A stretch of 64,000 nt of DNA from Paenarthrobacter histidinolovorans (GCF_014647595.1 NZ_BMPM01000003.1:124001-188000), one strand, 5' to 3'; positions 1 through 10,221 are shown, counted from the first letter of the stretch. Numbers and translations: made by a program. Notes: generated by a model from the letters alone, not told the origin.

Positions 1-1197
1 GGCCTGGAACGAGTTCTTGGCCTTGAGGCGGAGCTTGGCGATCTTGGTCATGTCGACCTCGTGCACCTGCGTCAGCTGGGTTGAGACCTCAAGGGACTCG
101 CGCATGCGGCGGGCGATGACCTGACGGATGCGGGGGGCCTTTTCCGTGGTGCCGCGCAGCGACGACGCAACGACAGGTGCAGCGGCCTTGGCTGCCGGGG
201 CAGCGGCAGGAGCCGATGCCGCAGGAGCGGCGGCAGCCTGCTTGGCTTCAGCGGCGGCAAGAACATCCTGCTTGCGGATACGTCCACCAACGCCGGTGCC
301 GGAGACCGATGCAATGTCTACGCCGTGCTGGTTGGCAAGCTTGCGCACCAGCGGCGTGACGTAGCCGGACTCGGAGGAACCGGCTGATTCAGCCGGAGCT
401 GCGGCAGGAGCAGCAGGTGCTGCAGCCGGAGCGGGGGCTGCAGCCGGAGCGGCGGGTGCGGCGGGAGCGGCTGCAGGAGCAGCGGGAGCGGCTGCGGGAG
501 CCGGTGCTGCTGCGGGGGCAGGCGCTGCCGGGGCTTCTGCCGGAGCGGCCGGAGCCGGAGCTGCGGAGGGTGCAGCTGCACCCGAGCCGATGATTGCCAG
601 GACCGCACCGACTTCAGCTGTCTCGTCCTCGTTGACGCGGATCTCCTGGAGGGTACCGGCAACAGGGGAAGGGATCTCCGTGTCGACCTTGTCGGTGGAG
701 ACCTCAAGCAGGGGTTCGTCGACCTCAACGGTGTCGCCGACGGCCTTGAGCCAACGGGTGACTGTGCCCTCGGTGACGCTCTCACCCAAGGCGGGAAGTG
801 TGACTTCGTGGCCTTCGCCGGACGAAGCGGCGGGTGCCTCTGCAGCCGGAGCTTCTTCCGCGGCGGGAGCCTCTGCGGCGGCCGGTGCGGCCTCCTCTGC
901 GGGAGCGGCAGGTGCCTCCTGGGCCGGGGCGGCAGGTGCAGCCTCTGCAGCTGAGCCGGAGCCATCGCCGATGCGGACCAGAGGTGCGCCAACTTCAGCC
1001 GTCTCGTCTTCAGCGACGAGGATTTCTTCGATGACGCCTGAGATGGGAGAAGGGATTTCGGTGTCTACTTTGTCGGTTGAAACCTCGAGCAGCGGCTCGT
1101 CGATCTCCACCCGGTCACCAACCTGCTTGAGCCAGCGGGTGACGGTTCCTTCGGTGACACTCTCACCGAGGGCGGGCAAGTTAACGGATTCAGACAT
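1..1197 (-). CDS. sucB: Dihydrolipoamide acyltransferase (E2 of 2-oxoglutarate/pyruvate dehydrogenase), 3' end outside window
   Basis: E2 core subunit that carries acyl groups on lipoyl-lysine arms in the cytoplasmic 2-oxoacid dehydrogenase complexes. 399 codons are visible from the ATG at 1197. There are two near-identical lipoyl domains (about residues 1-80 and 128-207), each with the DKV lipoylation site (Lys43 and about Lys170). Long Ala/Pro/Glu-rich linkers follow, then a peripheral-subunit-binding domain from about 278 ([10 protein letters not shown]) and the beginning of the catalytic domain. The stop lies beyond base 1. lpdA (E3) is 113 bases upstream on the same strand, so E3 and E2 probably share a transcript. 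In actinobacteria this E2 often serves both pyruvate and 2-oxoglutarate dehydrogenases, so succinyl- versus acetyl-transfer cannot be decided here. Confidence 0.92.
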   Translation of the reverse strand, partial: MSESVNLPALGESVTEGTVTRWLKQVGDRVEIDEPLLEVSTDKVDTEIPSPISGVIEEILVAEDETAEVGAPLVRIGDGSGSAAEAAPAAPAQEAPAAPAEEAAPAAAEAPAAEEAPAAEAPAASSGEGHEVTLPALGESVTEGTVTRWLKAVGDTVEVDEPLLEVSTDKVDTEIPSPVAGTLQEIRVNEDETAEVGAVLAIIGSGAAAPSAAPAPAAPAEAPAAPAPAAAPAPAAAPAAPAAAPAAPAAPAAAPAPAAAPAAPAAAPAESAGSSESGYVTPLVRKLANQHGVDIASVSGTGVGGRIRKQDVLAAAEAKQAAAAPAASAPAAAPAAKAAAPVVASSLRGTTEKAPRIRQVIARRMRESLEVSTQLTQVHEVDMTKIAKLRLKAKNSFQA

Positions 1198-1248
1198 GTC
1201 GTCCCCGTTCTCCTTATTGATCTTTGTGCGGATGAATTCTGCTGGTCC

Positions 1249-1290
1249 GGGCCGGGTGCATCCGGCAGATTCCGCTGCATGCACCCGACC
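1249..1290 (-). other. Hairpin between lpdA and sucB
   Basis: Inverted repeat CGGGTGCAT (1253-1261) / ATGCACCCG (1279-1287), extendable by three G-C pairs past one mismatch, with a 17-base loop. No T-run follows on the minus strand, so it is more likely an RNA-processing or attenuating hairpin than a strong terminator. Confidence 0.4.
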
Positions 1291-1310
1291 CGTTTGTCTT
1301 GGGTAAAGAC

Positions 1311-2693
1311 TTAGCCGTGGAGCGGCTTGCCCGCGAGGGCGAGGTGGGCTTCGCCCAAAGCTTCGTTCTGGGTCGGGTGGGCGTGCACCAGCTGGGCCAC
1401 GTCCTCCGGGTAGGCTTCCCAGTTCACGATCAGCTGGGCTTCACCGATCTGCTCACCCATACGTGAACCAATCATGTGGATACCAACTACGGGGCCATCC
1501 TTCTGGCGGACAAGCTTGACGATGCCGCCAGTGCCGAGGATGGAGCTCTTGCCGTTGCCGGCAAGGTTGTATTCCTGGGTCTGCACCTGGTCGTCGCCGA
1601 ACTTCTCCTTGGCGGCCTTTTCGGTGTAACCGACTGTGGCGATTTCAGGTTCGCAGTACGTGACTTTGGGGATGTTGATGTCCTCGACGATGGCCGGGTT
1701 CAGGCCGGCGATCTCCTCGGCGACGAAAATGCCCTGCTGGTAGCCACGGTGTGCGAGCTGGACGCCCGGGACGATGTCGCCTACGGCGTAGATGTTGCCG
1801 ACGCCGGTGTGGAGGCGCTCGTTGGTGATGACGAAGCCACGGTCGATGGTGATGCCGGCTTCTTCGTAGCCAAGGTTGGCGGTGACGGGACCGCGACCCA
1901 CTGCAACGAGCAGAAGGTCCGCTTCGAAGGTCTGGCCATCAACCAAGGTGACCTTGACGCCGTCGTCGTTCTGCTCGACACCCTGGAAGAAGATGCCCGT
2001 GGTGAACTTGATGCCGCGCTTCTTGAAGGCACGCTCGAGGTTCTTCACGATCGAGGCGTCCTCGTTGGGGACCAAGGAGGGGAGGCCTTCGATGATGGTT
2101 ACGTCCACGCCGAAGGACTTCCACACGGAAGCGAATTCGACCCCGATGACGCCGCCGCCAAGGACGATGGCGCTCTTGGGGATGTAGTCCATGGTGAGGG
2201 CCTGGTCCGAGGTGATGACCTTGCCGCCGATTTCAAGACCGGGGAGCGACCGCGAGTAGGAACCGGTGGCCAGGACAATGTTCTTGCCCGTGTAAGACGT
2301 GCCGTTTACTACAACAGTGTTGTTGCCTTGGAGCTTGCCTTCACCTTCGATGACGGTGATGCCCTTGGACTTGATGAGTCCCTGGAGGCCTTTGAACTTA
2401 CCGGCGATGATGCCGTCCTTGTAGGCGTTCACGGCCGACATGTCGATGCTGTCGAGCGTGACGTTCACGCCGTACTTGGCGGAATCGCGTGCATGGTCGG
2501 CCAGTTCGGCCGAGTGCAGGAGTGCCTTGGTGGGGATACAGCCGTTGTGCAGGCAGGTTCCGCCGAGCTTTGCCTTTTCCACAAGGCCAACGGTGAACCC
2601 AAGCTGCACGGCCCGCAGGGCAGTGGCGTAGCCGCCGCTGCCGCCACCGAGTACCAGGATGTCGAATTCTTGCGCAGTTGCCTGATCGGCCAC
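1311..2693 (-). CDS. lpdA: Dihydrolipoyl dehydrogenase (E3)
   Basis: FAD-dependent E3 that reoxidises dihydrolipoyl groups with NAD+. The GTG at 2693-2691 was chosen because GAGGGAG lies about 8 bases upstream and it gives 460 residues, the usual family length. A longer in-frame extension to 2813 has no support. The FAD motif GGGSGG is at residues 16-21. The redox pair Cys47/Cys52 sits in [13 protein letters not shown], the NAD-binding [10 protein letters not shown] is mid-protein, and the C-terminal catalytic HPTQNE has His439 and Glu444. It lies between pepA upstream and the E2 gene downstream, matching its role in the same complex. Confidence 0.95.
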   Translation of the reverse strand: MADQATAQEFDILVLGGGSGGYATALRAVQLGFTVGLVEKAKLGGTCLHNGCIPTKALLHSAELADHARDSAKYGVNVTLDSIDMSAVNAYKDGIIAGKFKGLQGLIKSKGITVIEGEGKLQGNNTVVVNGTSYTGKNIVLATGSYSRSLPGLEIGGKVITSDQALTMDYIPKSAIVLGGGVIGVEFASVWKSFGVDVTIIEGLPSLVPNEDASIVKNLERAFKKRGIKFTTGIFFQGVEQNDDGVKVTLVDGQTFEADLLLVAVGRGPVTANLGYEEAGITIDRGFVITNERLHTGVGNIYAVGDIVPGVQLAHRGYQQGIFVAEEIAGLNPAIVEDINIPKVTYCEPEIATVGYTEKAAKEKFGDDQVQTQEYNLAGNGKSSILGTGGIVKLVRQKDGPVVGIHMIGSRMGEQIGEAQLIVNWEAYPEDVAQLVHAHPTQNEALGEAHLALAGKPLHG

Positions 2694-2917
2694 TAAAACG
2701 CTCCCTCGCGTGAATGATGACACGGGACTGCGTGCCATCTGGTCTTTGGAACTTGTTCTGCCGTGATTATGCCAGCACCTAAGTTCTCTTGCATTTGTGA
2801 CTATCGAGTTCACCTTAGCGAACCACCTACCTATGCTCCACCCTCTGTGGGTGTTTGTGGAGCGCTTGTGTCGAGACTCACGTTCACTTGTGACACAGCG
2901 CTACACGCCGCATAATT

Positions 2918-2968
2918 CCGGGGTTGTGTGGCCTTGTCGGGGGTGTAGCCCGGGCCACGCAACCCCGG
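2918..2968 (-). terminator. Probable terminator hairpin after pepA
   Basis: Sixteen-base arms at 2918-2933 and 2953-2968 pair with a single G-T wobble around a 19-base loop, starting 20 bases after the pepA stop. Only AATTAT follows on the minus strand, so the U-tract is weak. It separates pepA from the lpdA promoter region. Confidence 0.5.
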
Positions 2969-2988
2969 AGGGTGCAGGGAGTGTGCCG

Positions 2989-4512
2989 CTAGGCGGTGAC
3001 CGCCAAAAGGTCCTCGGCGTAAGCAACCAGGGTGCGGACAGTGCATCCGGTTCCCTGCTTGGGTGTGTAGCCGTAGGGGCTGCCATTGTTGAAGGAGGGG
3101 CCGGCAATGTCCACGTGGGCCCACGGGATCTGCTCGCCGGAGTCATCCTTGCCTACGAATTCGCGCAGGAATACCGCGGCGGTCATCATGCCGCCGTTGC
3201 GCTCACCAATGTTGGCGATGTCTGCCACCTGGGAGTCCAGGCTTGGGCGGAGTTCTTCAGGCAGCGGCATGGGCCATACCAGTTCGCCTGCGCGGTCGGC
3301 GGCGGACTTGAGTGCAGCCGTGACGGAATCCGAACCCATCACACCAGCGGTGCGCAAGCCCAAGGCGATCAGCTGCGCGCCCGTCAGCGTAGCGACGTCA
3401 ATGATCACGTCAGGCTTCTCCAGGCTGGCGGCGACGAGGCCGTCAGCCATCACCAGGCGGCCCTCGGCATCGGTGTTCAGGACTTCCACGGTCTTGCCGC
3501 CGTGGATGGTGAAGACATCGGCCGGCCGCGCTGCGGCGCCGGACGGCATGTTCTCGGCGATGCAGAGCCAGGCGGTTGCCTTAATCGGCAGACCGAGCGA
3601 AGCCAGCGCCAGGACAGTATTAAGGACGACGGCGGCGCCCGCCATGTCACTCTTCATGTCGCCCATGCCGAGGGCAGGTTTGATGGAAATGCCGCCGGTG
3701 TCGAAGGTGATGCCCTTGCCGACAAGGGCAACCTTCCTGCTGGCCTTTGCGGGGGCGTATTCGACCTTGACCAGGCGCGGCTGACGGGTGGAACCCTTGC
3801 CGACACCGAGAATGCCGCCGAAGCCCTCCTTCTCCAGGCGCTTCTCGTCCCAGACGGTCACCTTGACCGGAAGTCCTTTGGCGAGTTCCTTGGCGGACTC
3901 GGCAAACGACTCAGGGTAGAGGTGGCTGGGAGGCTGGTTGACGAGCGTGCGGGTGGCGTTGACGGCCCTTGCAAGAACAATGGCCCGATCGAGTGCGGGC
4001 TGGGCGGCCTTGGCGTCCACGTCGGAGAAGATCAGCGCCTTTGCCACCGGGGTCTTCAAGCCGTCGGTGGTGGAGCGGTGTTCAGTGTAGGAGTAGGCGC
4101 CCAGGGCGGCACCTTCGGCGACCGCTGCCACATCCGCGAGTGCCGGCGTCGGGAAGGCCAGCGTCACCGACGGCAGTCCGGCAAGCTGGCGAACAGCGGA
4201 TCCTGCGGCCCGGCGCAATGCCTCTTCGCTGAGGTTGCCGCCGTTGGCCAGTTTGCCCACGCCTGCAAGGACCAGAATTCCGGCGCCCGTTTCGGGCAGT
4301 CCGGGAAGGCGGTGCACCTGGTCGGCGGCGCCGCTGATCCCCAGGAGCTTCAGCGAGCCTGCGACAGACTCCGCAGACTTGGCACTGAGGGGATTGGGAA
4401 GCAGCACCGGCCCGTCCGTGCCTTGCGCAACTCCGATCACGAGTGCGTCGCTGGGGGACTTTTTCAGGTCCTTGGCGATGATGCCCAGGATGATGTCAGT
4501 AGTCTTGACCAC
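2989..4512 (-). CDS. pepA: Leucyl aminopeptidase (M17 family)
   Basis: Cytosolic dinuclear-metal exopeptidase that removes N-terminal residues from peptides. 507 residues from a GTG start at 4512. The C-terminal catalytic domain has the hallmark NTDAEGRL at about residues 346-353. Upstream are VGKGITFDTGGISIKP, with the active-site lysine and a metal aspartate, and the SDMAGAA segment. The N-terminal third is the variable regulatory domain. It precedes lpdA on the same strand but is separated by a hairpin and about 295 bases, so it is probably its own unit. Pairing of a leucyl aminopeptidase with the E2 locus is also familiar from mycobacteria. Confidence 0.95.
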   Translation of the reverse strand: MVKTTDIILGIIAKDLKKSPSDALVIGVAQGTDGPVLLPNPLSAKSAESVAGSLKLLGISGAADQVHRLPGLPETGAGILVLAGVGKLANGGNLSEEALRRAAGSAVRQLAGLPSVTLAFPTPALADVAAVAEGAALGAYSYTEHRSTTDGLKTPVAKALIFSDVDAKAAQPALDRAIVLARAVNATRTLVNQPPSHLYPESFAESAKELAKGLPVKVTVWDEKRLEKEGFGGILGVGKGSTRQPRLVKVEYAPAKASRKVALVGKGITFDTGGISIKPALGMGDMKSDMAGAAVVLNTVLALASLGLPIKATAWLCIAENMPSGAAARPADVFTIHGGKTVEVLNTDAEGRLVMADGLVAASLEKPDVIIDVATLTGAQLIALGLRTAGVMGSDSVTAALKSAADRAGELVWPMPLPEELRPSLDSQVADIANIGERNGGMMTAAVFLREFVGKDDSGEQIPWAHVDIAGPSFNNGSPYGYTPKQGTGCTVRTLVAYAEDLLAVTA

Positions 4513-4801
4513 GAGGATGTGTCCTCACTTCTCTCTGCATTGCATGGCGGGGCCGCATGTTAGGCGGCCTGCCCCGATACGCGCCCGACGTCGACTTGCG
4601 ACGGCGGCCTTGGTCTTCAGGCCCGGCGTCGCTGGAGGACGCCGGCCCGTTTCGATCGTAGTCTCTCGGTGACCGCTGACAGCAATTAAATGAGAGCTGC
4701 CGCACATCCGGGGCAGGAATGCCAGCTCCTCGTGCAGCGTTGTAACCATACAGACCATCCCGAACTACAGAACCGAACTTGCCCCGTGAAAGGAATACGC
4801 C

Positions 4802-5740
4802 GTGTTTGAACGGATATCCGGCACCCTCCTGGACCCCGAAGCGCTCTACGCGAGCAACATCGAGACCTTCCACAGCCCCGAACTGCGGGGGCTGAACATG
4901 GTCATGGGGTTCACGGGATTCGCCGATGCCGGTCATGTCGTCCGGCAAATCAATGCGGAACTGTTGGACGAGCTCGATGCCGAGGTCGTGGCCATGTTCG
5001 ATGCCGACCAGCTCATCGACTACCGTTCGCGCCGACCCCACATCAGCTTCGTGGAGGACCACCTCCAGGACTATCAGGCACCCAAGCTTGGCTTGTACAA
5101 GCTGACGGACGGGCTTGGACAACCGTTCCTGCTTCTGGCCGGCTTCGAACCGGACCTGCAATGGGAACGGTTCGCCCGCGCCGTGGTGGGGATCGTGGAG
5201 AAACTGGACGTCAACCTGGTCACGTGGATCCACTCCATCCCCATGCCTGTGCCGCACACCCGGCCAGTGGGTGTAACGGTGCACGGCAACCGGCCAGAAC
5301 TCATCGAAGGAATCTCCAGTTGGAAGCCAACCGTGGACGTGCCGGCAGCCATAGGCCACATCCTCGAGCTTCGGCTCACTGAGGCCGAACGCAGCGTTGC
5401 CGGCTATGTCATCCACGTGCCGCACTACTTGTCCGAGGCCGAGTACCCTCCCGCGGCCGTAGCGGGCTTGGAATACCTCGGGGCGGCAACGTCCCTGATG
5501 CTCCCCACCGACCGTCTGCGCGAAGCGGGACGGGAAGTCGGCCGGCAGATCGCTGAGCAGATTGAGGCTTCCGAAGAGGTGCAGGCTGTTGTCGCCAACC
5601 TGGAGACCCGTTACGACGAGAAATCCGAGGGAATAGTCCGGCGCTCGTTGCTTGCCGACGAGAACGACGAACTGCCCAACGCCGAGGACATCGGAGCGGC
5701 TGTGGAAGCGTACCTGGCCCGTAAAGACACGCCTCAATAA
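4802..5740 (+). CDS. PAC2 family protein
   Basis: 312 residues from GTG 4802, preceded by GAAAGGAA. The fold is that of proteasome-assembly-chaperone 2 (PAC2) proteins, common in actinobacteria. The MVMGFTGFADAGHVVRQ segment near the N-terminus and the central LLAGFEPDLQWERFARAVV are typical. The C-terminal about 70 residues are charged and helical (REAGREVGRQIAEQIEASEEVQ). No signal peptide or membrane segment is seen. It is divergent from pepA across 289 bases and followed 34 bases later by an MFS gene. Its biochemical role is unknown; no proteasome gene is in the window. Confidence 0.85.
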   Translation: MFERISGTLLDPEALYASNIETFHSPELRGLNMVMGFTGFADAGHVVRQINAELLDELDAEVVAMFDADQLIDYRSRRPHISFVEDHLQDYQAPKLGLYKLTDGLGQPFLLLAGFEPDLQWERFARAVVGIVEKLDVNLVTWIHSIPMPVPHTRPVGVTVHGNRPELIEGISSWKPTVDVPAAIGHILELRLTEAERSVAGYVIHVPHYLSEAEYPPAAVAGLEYLGAATSLMLPTDRLREAGREVGRQIAEQIEASEEVQAVVANLETRYDEKSEGIVRRSLLADENDELPNAEDIGAAVEAYLARKDTPQ

Positions 5741-5774
5741 ATCAGCTTTATCCGCTGACCGGCATAATTGAGGT

Positions 5775-7127
5775 GTGACTTCTCCCCGCGCCTGGCTTAT
5801 TTGGACCATAGGCATCTTTGCCTACCTCGTGGCTGTAGCGCAGCGCACTTCATTCGGCGTGGCAGGTTTGGAAGCAACCGAACGGTTCCACGCCAGCGCC
5901 TCGGCCATTTCCTTCTTCACCGTCCTGCAGTTGTTGGTCTATGCGGGGCTGCAGATTCCGGTGGGCGTCCTTGTGGACCGGTTCGGGTCCCGGGTCATGG
6001 TGGCCGGCGGTGCTGTCCTGATGGCAGCCGGACAACTCCAGCTGGCCTTCGCTGAGAGCATCCCCGGCGGCGTCCTGGGCCGCGTTCTGGTAGGAGCGGG
6101 CGATGCCATGACGTTCATCTCAGTTATCCGGCTGGTTCCCTTATGGTTCGCGCCGGCCCGGGTTCCCCTGGTGACGCAACTGACTGGCATGTGCGGGCAG
6201 CTCGGTCAGCTGTTCAGCGTGGTTCCGTTCGCCTTGTTGCTGCATTCTGCGGGGTGGACGCCTGCGTTCCTGACACTGGCGGCGATGTCCGTGCTCGCTG
6301 TTGTGCTGGTCCTGTCCTTGTTGCGGGACGCCCCTCCAGGCCACCCCTCCAAGGGTTCGGCGCAAGGTCTGCGGGCCACGGGCGTTTCCCTGTCCAGCGC
6401 CTGGAAACAGCCCGGGACCCGGCTGGGTCTCTGGAGCCACTTCACCGTGCAGTTCAGCGGCAACCTCTTTGCGATGACCTGGGGCTACCCGTTCCTGCTC
6501 TCAGCCCAGGGACTGGACGCCGGAACCGTGTCCGCACTGATGGCATTGTTCGTAGCCACGGCCATTGTTGCCGGGCCGGGACTGGGCCGGTTTGTCTCCA
6601 GGCACCCCATGCGCAGATCGGCGATGGTCCTTTTGATCACCACCGCCACGGCCATGGCCTGGGCGGCCGTGCTCCTTCTTCCCGAGCGTGCTCCGCTCTG
6701 GCTCCTGGTCCTCTTGGTCGTGGTGCTTGCCATCGGTGGCCCCGGCTCCATGATCGGCTTTGACTTCGCCCGGACGTTCAATCCATCGCACCGGATCGGC
6801 ACGGCAACGGGAATCGTCAACGTTGGCGGTTTCATCGCTGCCCTCATCGCGATCTACCTTATTGGCCTGGTGCTCGACCTCCTGAACGCCAGCGGCTTCT
6901 CCGGTGGTGATCTGTACGGCCTCGCGCCGTTCCGGATTGCCCTCAGCGTCCAGTTCCTGCTGCTCGCGGTCGGAACCCTGCTGATACTGGTGACCCGACG
7001 GAAAGTCCGGCGCCAGATGGCCGCCCAGGGCATCCACGTTCCACCGTTGGCAACCGCACTTGCAAGGCAGCGGCGCGAGCGCCTGGAGCGCCGGCGTGAA
7101 GCACGCTCCAGAGTGACCGGGGAGTAG
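5775..7127 (+). CDS. MFS transporter
   Basis: 450-residue membrane protein with about twelve hydrophobic segments, typical of major facilitator superfamily secondary transporters. GTG start at 5775; an overlapping GTG at 5773 is out of frame. The motif-A-like loop between TM2 and TM3 reads GVLVDRFGSRVMV. A basic cytoplasmic tail (RRKVRRQMA...RQRRERLERRREARSR) ends the protein. It follows the PAC2 gene closely and may be co-transcribed with it. The substrate cannot be told from the sequence; drug, sugar and anion exporters are all possible. Confidence 0.85.
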   Translation: MTSPRAWLIWTIGIFAYLVAVAQRTSFGVAGLEATERFHASASAISFFTVLQLLVYAGLQIPVGVLVDRFGSRVMVAGGAVLMAAGQLQLAFAESIPGGVLGRVLVGAGDAMTFISVIRLVPLWFAPARVPLVTQLTGMCGQLGQLFSVVPFALLLHSAGWTPAFLTLAAMSVLAVVLVLSLLRDAPPGHPSKGSAQGLRATGVSLSSAWKQPGTRLGLWSHFTVQFSGNLFAMTWGYPFLLSAQGLDAGTVSALMALFVATAIVAGPGLGRFVSRHPMRRSAMVLLITTATAMAWAAVLLLPERAPLWLLVLLVVVLAIGGPGSMIGFDFARTFNPSHRIGTATGIVNVGGFIAALIAIYLIGLVLDLLNASGFSGGDLYGLAPFRIALSVQFLLLAVGTLLILVTRRKVRRQMAAQGIHVPPLATALARQRRERLERRREARSRVTGE

Positions 7128-7250
7128 GCGGGGGAGTAGAAGGCGCGGCGGAGGCCGCCTCAGTACTCCGGAGTCCTTTCCTTCGTCGTCTTTTCCACAT
7201 AGCCGGGTTTGGGCATGTTCCTTGTCTCTGTTGATGCGCAGGCTTGAGGC

Positions 7251-8522
7251 ATGACCACCAACAAAACTCTTAGCATCCATCAACCCGAAGACATCCTTGG
7301 CTACATACCCCACATGCTGGGCTATTGGCCCGAGGAAAGCCTCGTGGCCATCACCATGCAGGGAAAACTCCTGGGCGCAACGCTGCGGGTGGACCTGCCG
7401 GCTGTGTCTTCCAAGGCCGCCATTGACCGCTTCGCTGAGCATGTCCGCCACTATCTGATTGCCGATGAGGCTGCCAACGGTGTTGTCCTCGCGGTGTACA
7501 CGGATGATGGTTGGAACGACGGCTCGGTGGTTAGCCGGACGACGCCCCTGTTGGATTCCCTGCGGGCCAGTCTTGACTGTGTCGATCTCGCAGTGCGTGA
7601 CGCCTGGTTGGTGGGTGCCGACTATTGGCGGGGAGCCTATTGCGTTGATGAGGGCTGTTGCCCGCTTCCGGGGTTCCCGGTGGAAAGGATCAAAGAAAGC
7701 CGGCTCAGTGCGGAACTGGTGTACCAGGGCAGTGCCATTGGGCCGTCCCCGCGAAAAGGCTTTGAAGGGTTGGGATTCGCCCGATCAAGCCCGCACGAAT
7801 CCCAGGTATCCGAAGCAGAGGTGCAATTCGGGCAAAGCATGCTTGGCAGGTGGCGCAGTGAGGCCTGCTTCGATGCTGTCCTGACGGTGTGGCGGCACGT
7901 CATGGCCAGGGCCCTGCGGAATGATCCCTTGGACCCAGTGGCAGATGCGACGCTCATTGGTTTGCTGAGGACCACGTTGAAAGTGCCTGCGTGGCGGGAC
8001 GCGGTGGTGGTAATGGCCGCGGCCGGTACCGATGCTGCAAAGTCCGGTGCCGAAGGTTTCGAACTCTTCGACGAGGATGGGCTGGACACCCCACCCTTCG
8101 ACCTTCGGGAACTCGGTGTACCTGACGTCCGGATTGCAAGTAAAAACACCTCGGGGGCAGCCCACACCGCAGGATCCGGTGAGACCGCCGACGTCTACAC
8201 CTACGGCGATGTCCTTTTGGGCATGCGTCCGGAGGTACCGTGCTGGAGCGACCTCGACATGCTGCAGCAGGCCCTCGCCCGCCTGACTGTTGAGGGCGAG
8301 CAGGGAGAAGTGGCAGCCGCTGCGCTGACACTCCAAGGGTGGATTTTCTGGTGCAGGGGGAACGGTTCCCTGGCCCACGCCTGCCTGCGCAGCGCTGAGG
8401 ATGCACAACCGGGCTACCGGTTGGCGGAGCTGCTCATGGGGATCCTGGGGGAGGGTGTTCTCTGCGGGTGGGCGCGCCGCCCAAGCACCGCCTGTTCAAT
8501 GCCAAGGAATAGCTCCGCCTAG
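7251..8522 (+). CDS. DUF4192 domain-containing protein
   Basis: 423 residues. The N-terminus (IHQPEDILGYIPHMLGYWPEESLVAITM) is the signature of DUF4192, an actinobacterial family of unknown function. The protein is soluble, with no signal or membrane segments. The distal part is helical and repeat-like (ALARLTVEGEQGEVAAAALTLQGWIFWCRGNGSLAHACLRSAEDAQPGYRLAELL), resembling a TPR-type tail. The last seven codons and the stop lie inside a perfect 19-bp inverted repeat, so the C-terminal residues CSMPRNSSA may not be ancestral. Confidence 0.8.
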   Translation: MTTNKTLSIHQPEDILGYIPHMLGYWPEESLVAITMQGKLLGATLRVDLPAVSSKAAIDRFAEHVRHYLIADEAANGVVLAVYTDDGWNDGSVVSRTTPLLDSLRASLDCVDLAVRDAWLVGADYWRGAYCVDEGCCPLPGFPVERIKESRLSAELVYQGSAIGPSPRKGFEGLGFARSSPHESQVSEAEVQFGQSMLGRWRSEACFDAVLTVWRHVMARALRNDPLDPVADATLIGLLRTTLKVPAWRDAVVVMAAAGTDAAKSGAEGFELFDEDGLDTPPFDLRELGVPDVRIASKNTSGAAHTAGSGETADVYTYGDVLLGMRPEVPCWSDLDMLQQALARLTVEGEQGEVAAAALTLQGWIFWCRGNGSLAHACLRSAEDAQPGYRLAELLMGILGEGVLCGWARRPSTACSMPRNSSA

Positions 8523-8541
8523 TTCCTTGGCATTGAACAGG
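8491..8541. repeat. Perfect 19-bp inverted repeat across the DUF4192 stop codon
   Basis: Arm CCTGTTCAATGCCAAGGAA (8491-8509) is repeated exactly in reverse complement at 8523-8541, with a 13-base loop holding the TAG stop (8520-8522). No T-run follows, so it is not a classical terminator, although such a stem could stop or protect the transcript. Confidence 0.9.
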
Positions 8542-8688
8542 CGTACGTTTCACAAAACCGTGAGACAATGGATGCCGAGACCCGGTTGGGTCCGCGTTTG
8601 AATGCCTGGATGGTCCCGGAAACGGGAACAATCCAGTGTCGCCGGTAGTTGTCATTAGAGACTCTGCAGGTGGTGATCGCATTTGAAA

Positions 8689-8733
8689 TTGATCGCGGAC
8701 TTGACAGGGTCATAGTGGTGTTGCCCGTATGGT
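8689..8733 (+). promoter_or_regulatory. Candidate promoter for sigA
   Basis: Two overlapping readings are possible. One is TTGATC (8689-8694), a 16-base spacer and CATAGT (8711-8716). The other is a perfect TTGACA (8701-8706) followed by TATGGT (8728-8733) at an over-long 21-base spacing. Either gives a short leader before the GTG at 8766. Neither is decisive. Confidence 0.35.
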
Positions 8734-8765
8734 GATTCCACAGACCGCCGCTAGAAAGGTTTTCT

Positions 8766-10079
8766 GTGACCCCGTCTTCCGTCGAGAAGGAACCCGCCGC
8801 CCAGGCCGAATTGTCCGCTGAGGAAAAGAAGGCGGCAACATCGGCAAAGCGCGCCGCGACACGTGCTGCCAACAAGGCTTCAGAGGGCGACTCTGAAAAG
8901 CCTGCCCCGAAGAAGCGTGGACCCAAGCCCGGCGCGAAGGCCGCTGCTGAAGCAGCGAACAGCTCCTCCGCCGCCGATGCCGACGAACCCAGCGCCGAGG
9001 ACGAAGACTTTGACCCCGCAGCAGCGGAGGAAGTCGAAGTCGGAGACGACGACACCGAGGACGGCGCGACTGCCGCCAAGGACAAGGCTGCCCCATCCGG
9101 CTCAGGCTTCGTCTACTCGGATGCCGATGATGACGACGCACCTGTACAGCAGGTCATGTCAGCTGGTGCAACCGCAGACCCCGTCAAGGACTACCTGAAG
9201 CAAATCGGCAAGGTCGCCTTGCTGAACGCCGAGCAGGAAGTCGATCTGGCCCTCCGTATTGAGGCCGGCCTCTTCGCAGAGGAAAAGATCAACGCGGACG
9301 ACGGATCCATGGATCCCAAGCTCAAGCGCGAGCTTGAGTTCGTCATCCACGATGGCAAGCGTGCAAAGAACCACCTGCTCGAGGCCAACCTTCGCCTCGT
9401 TGTATCGCTCGCCAAGCGTTACACCGGACGAGGCATGCTGTTCCTGGACCTGATCCAGGAAGGCAACCTGGGCCTTATCCGCGCAGTGGAGAAGTTCGAC
9501 TACACCAAGGGCTTCAAGTTCTCCACCTACGCCACGTGGTGGATCCGCCAGGCAATTACCCGTGCCATGGCCGACCAGGCCCGTACCATCCGTATTCCGG
9601 TACACATGGTGGAAGTCATCAACAAGCTGGCCCGTGTCCAGCGCCAGATGCTTCAGGACCTGGGCCGCGAGCCCACGCCCGAGGAGCTGGCACTGGAACT
9701 GGACATGACACCCGAAAAGGTCGTCGAGGTCCAGAAGTACGGTCGCGAGCCCATTTCCCTCCACACCCCCCTGGGTGAGGACGGCGACTCCGAGTTCGGT
9801 GACCTGATCGAGGACTCCGAGGCAGTGGTTCCGGCTGACGCCGTGAGCTTCACGCTCCTCCAGGAGCAGTTGCATTCAGTCCTGGACACCTTGTCCGAGC
9901 GTGAGGCAGGCGTGGTAGCCATGCGCTTCGGCCTCACTGATGGCCAGCCGAAGACTTTAGACGAAATCGGCAAGGTCTACGGAGTGACGCGTGAGCGCAT
10001 CCGCCAGATCGAATCCAAGACCATGTCCAAGCTGCGGCACCCGTCCCGCTCGCAGGTTCTGCGGGACTACCTGGACTAA
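8766..10079 (+). CDS. sigA: Primary RNA polymerase sigma factor
   Basis: Housekeeping sigma-70 factor, 437 residues, GTG start with AGAAAGG six bases upstream. About 130 N-terminal residues are Lys/Ala-rich then acidic ([18 protein letters not shown]), replacing a canonical region 1.1, as in other actinobacterial primary sigma factors. Region 1.2 begins at [12 protein letters not shown]. Region 2 contains [42 protein letters not shown]... and the -10-reading segment [14 protein letters not shown]. Region 3 follows. Region 4.2 carries the -35 helix [20 protein letters not shown] near the C-terminus. It stands alone and is closed by a strong terminator. Confidence 0.96.
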   Translation: MTPSSVEKEPAAQAELSAEEKKAATSAKRAATRAANKASEGDSEKPAPKKRGPKPGAKAAAEAANSSSAADADEPSAEDEDFDPAAAEEVEVGDDDTEDGATAAKDKAAPSGSGFVYSDADDDDAPVQQVMSAGATADPVKDYLKQIGKVALLNAEQEVDLALRIEAGLFAEEKINADDGSMDPKLKRELEFVIHDGKRAKNHLLEANLRLVVSLAKRYTGRGMLFLDLIQEGNLGLIRAVEKFDYTKGFKFSTYATWWIRQAITRAMADQARTIRIPVHMVEVINKLARVQRQMLQDLGREPTPEELALELDMTPEKVVEVQKYGREPISLHTPLGEDGDSEFGDLIEDSEAVVPADAVSFTLLQEQLHSVLDTLSEREAGVVAMRFGLTDGQPKTLDEIGKVYGVTRERIRQIESKTMSKLRHPSRSQVLRDYLD

Positions 10080-10108
10080 ACAGTTCCCAGCACGTGTGTC
10101 AGCACCAG

Positions 10109-10145
10109 AGCGGCCCAGTCGGTTATCCGGCCGGGCCGCTTTTTT
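10109..10145 (+). terminator. Rho-independent terminator of sigA
   Basis: Stem AGCGGCCC (10109-10116) / GGGCCGCT (10133-10140) followed directly by TTTTTT, 30 bases after the sigA stop. Confidence 0.85.
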
Positions 10146-10221
10146 GGTGACCACCGAGGACGTTTTCCAGTCCGGGTCACAAAACCACCAGTGCCCGGGT
10201 GAAGTAGTGGGCACACAGCAA

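Noticed and set aside
4496..5815. 439-codon antisense frame over the PAC2 gene
   Set aside because: Shadow of the PAC2 frame; no ribosome site and no protein family.
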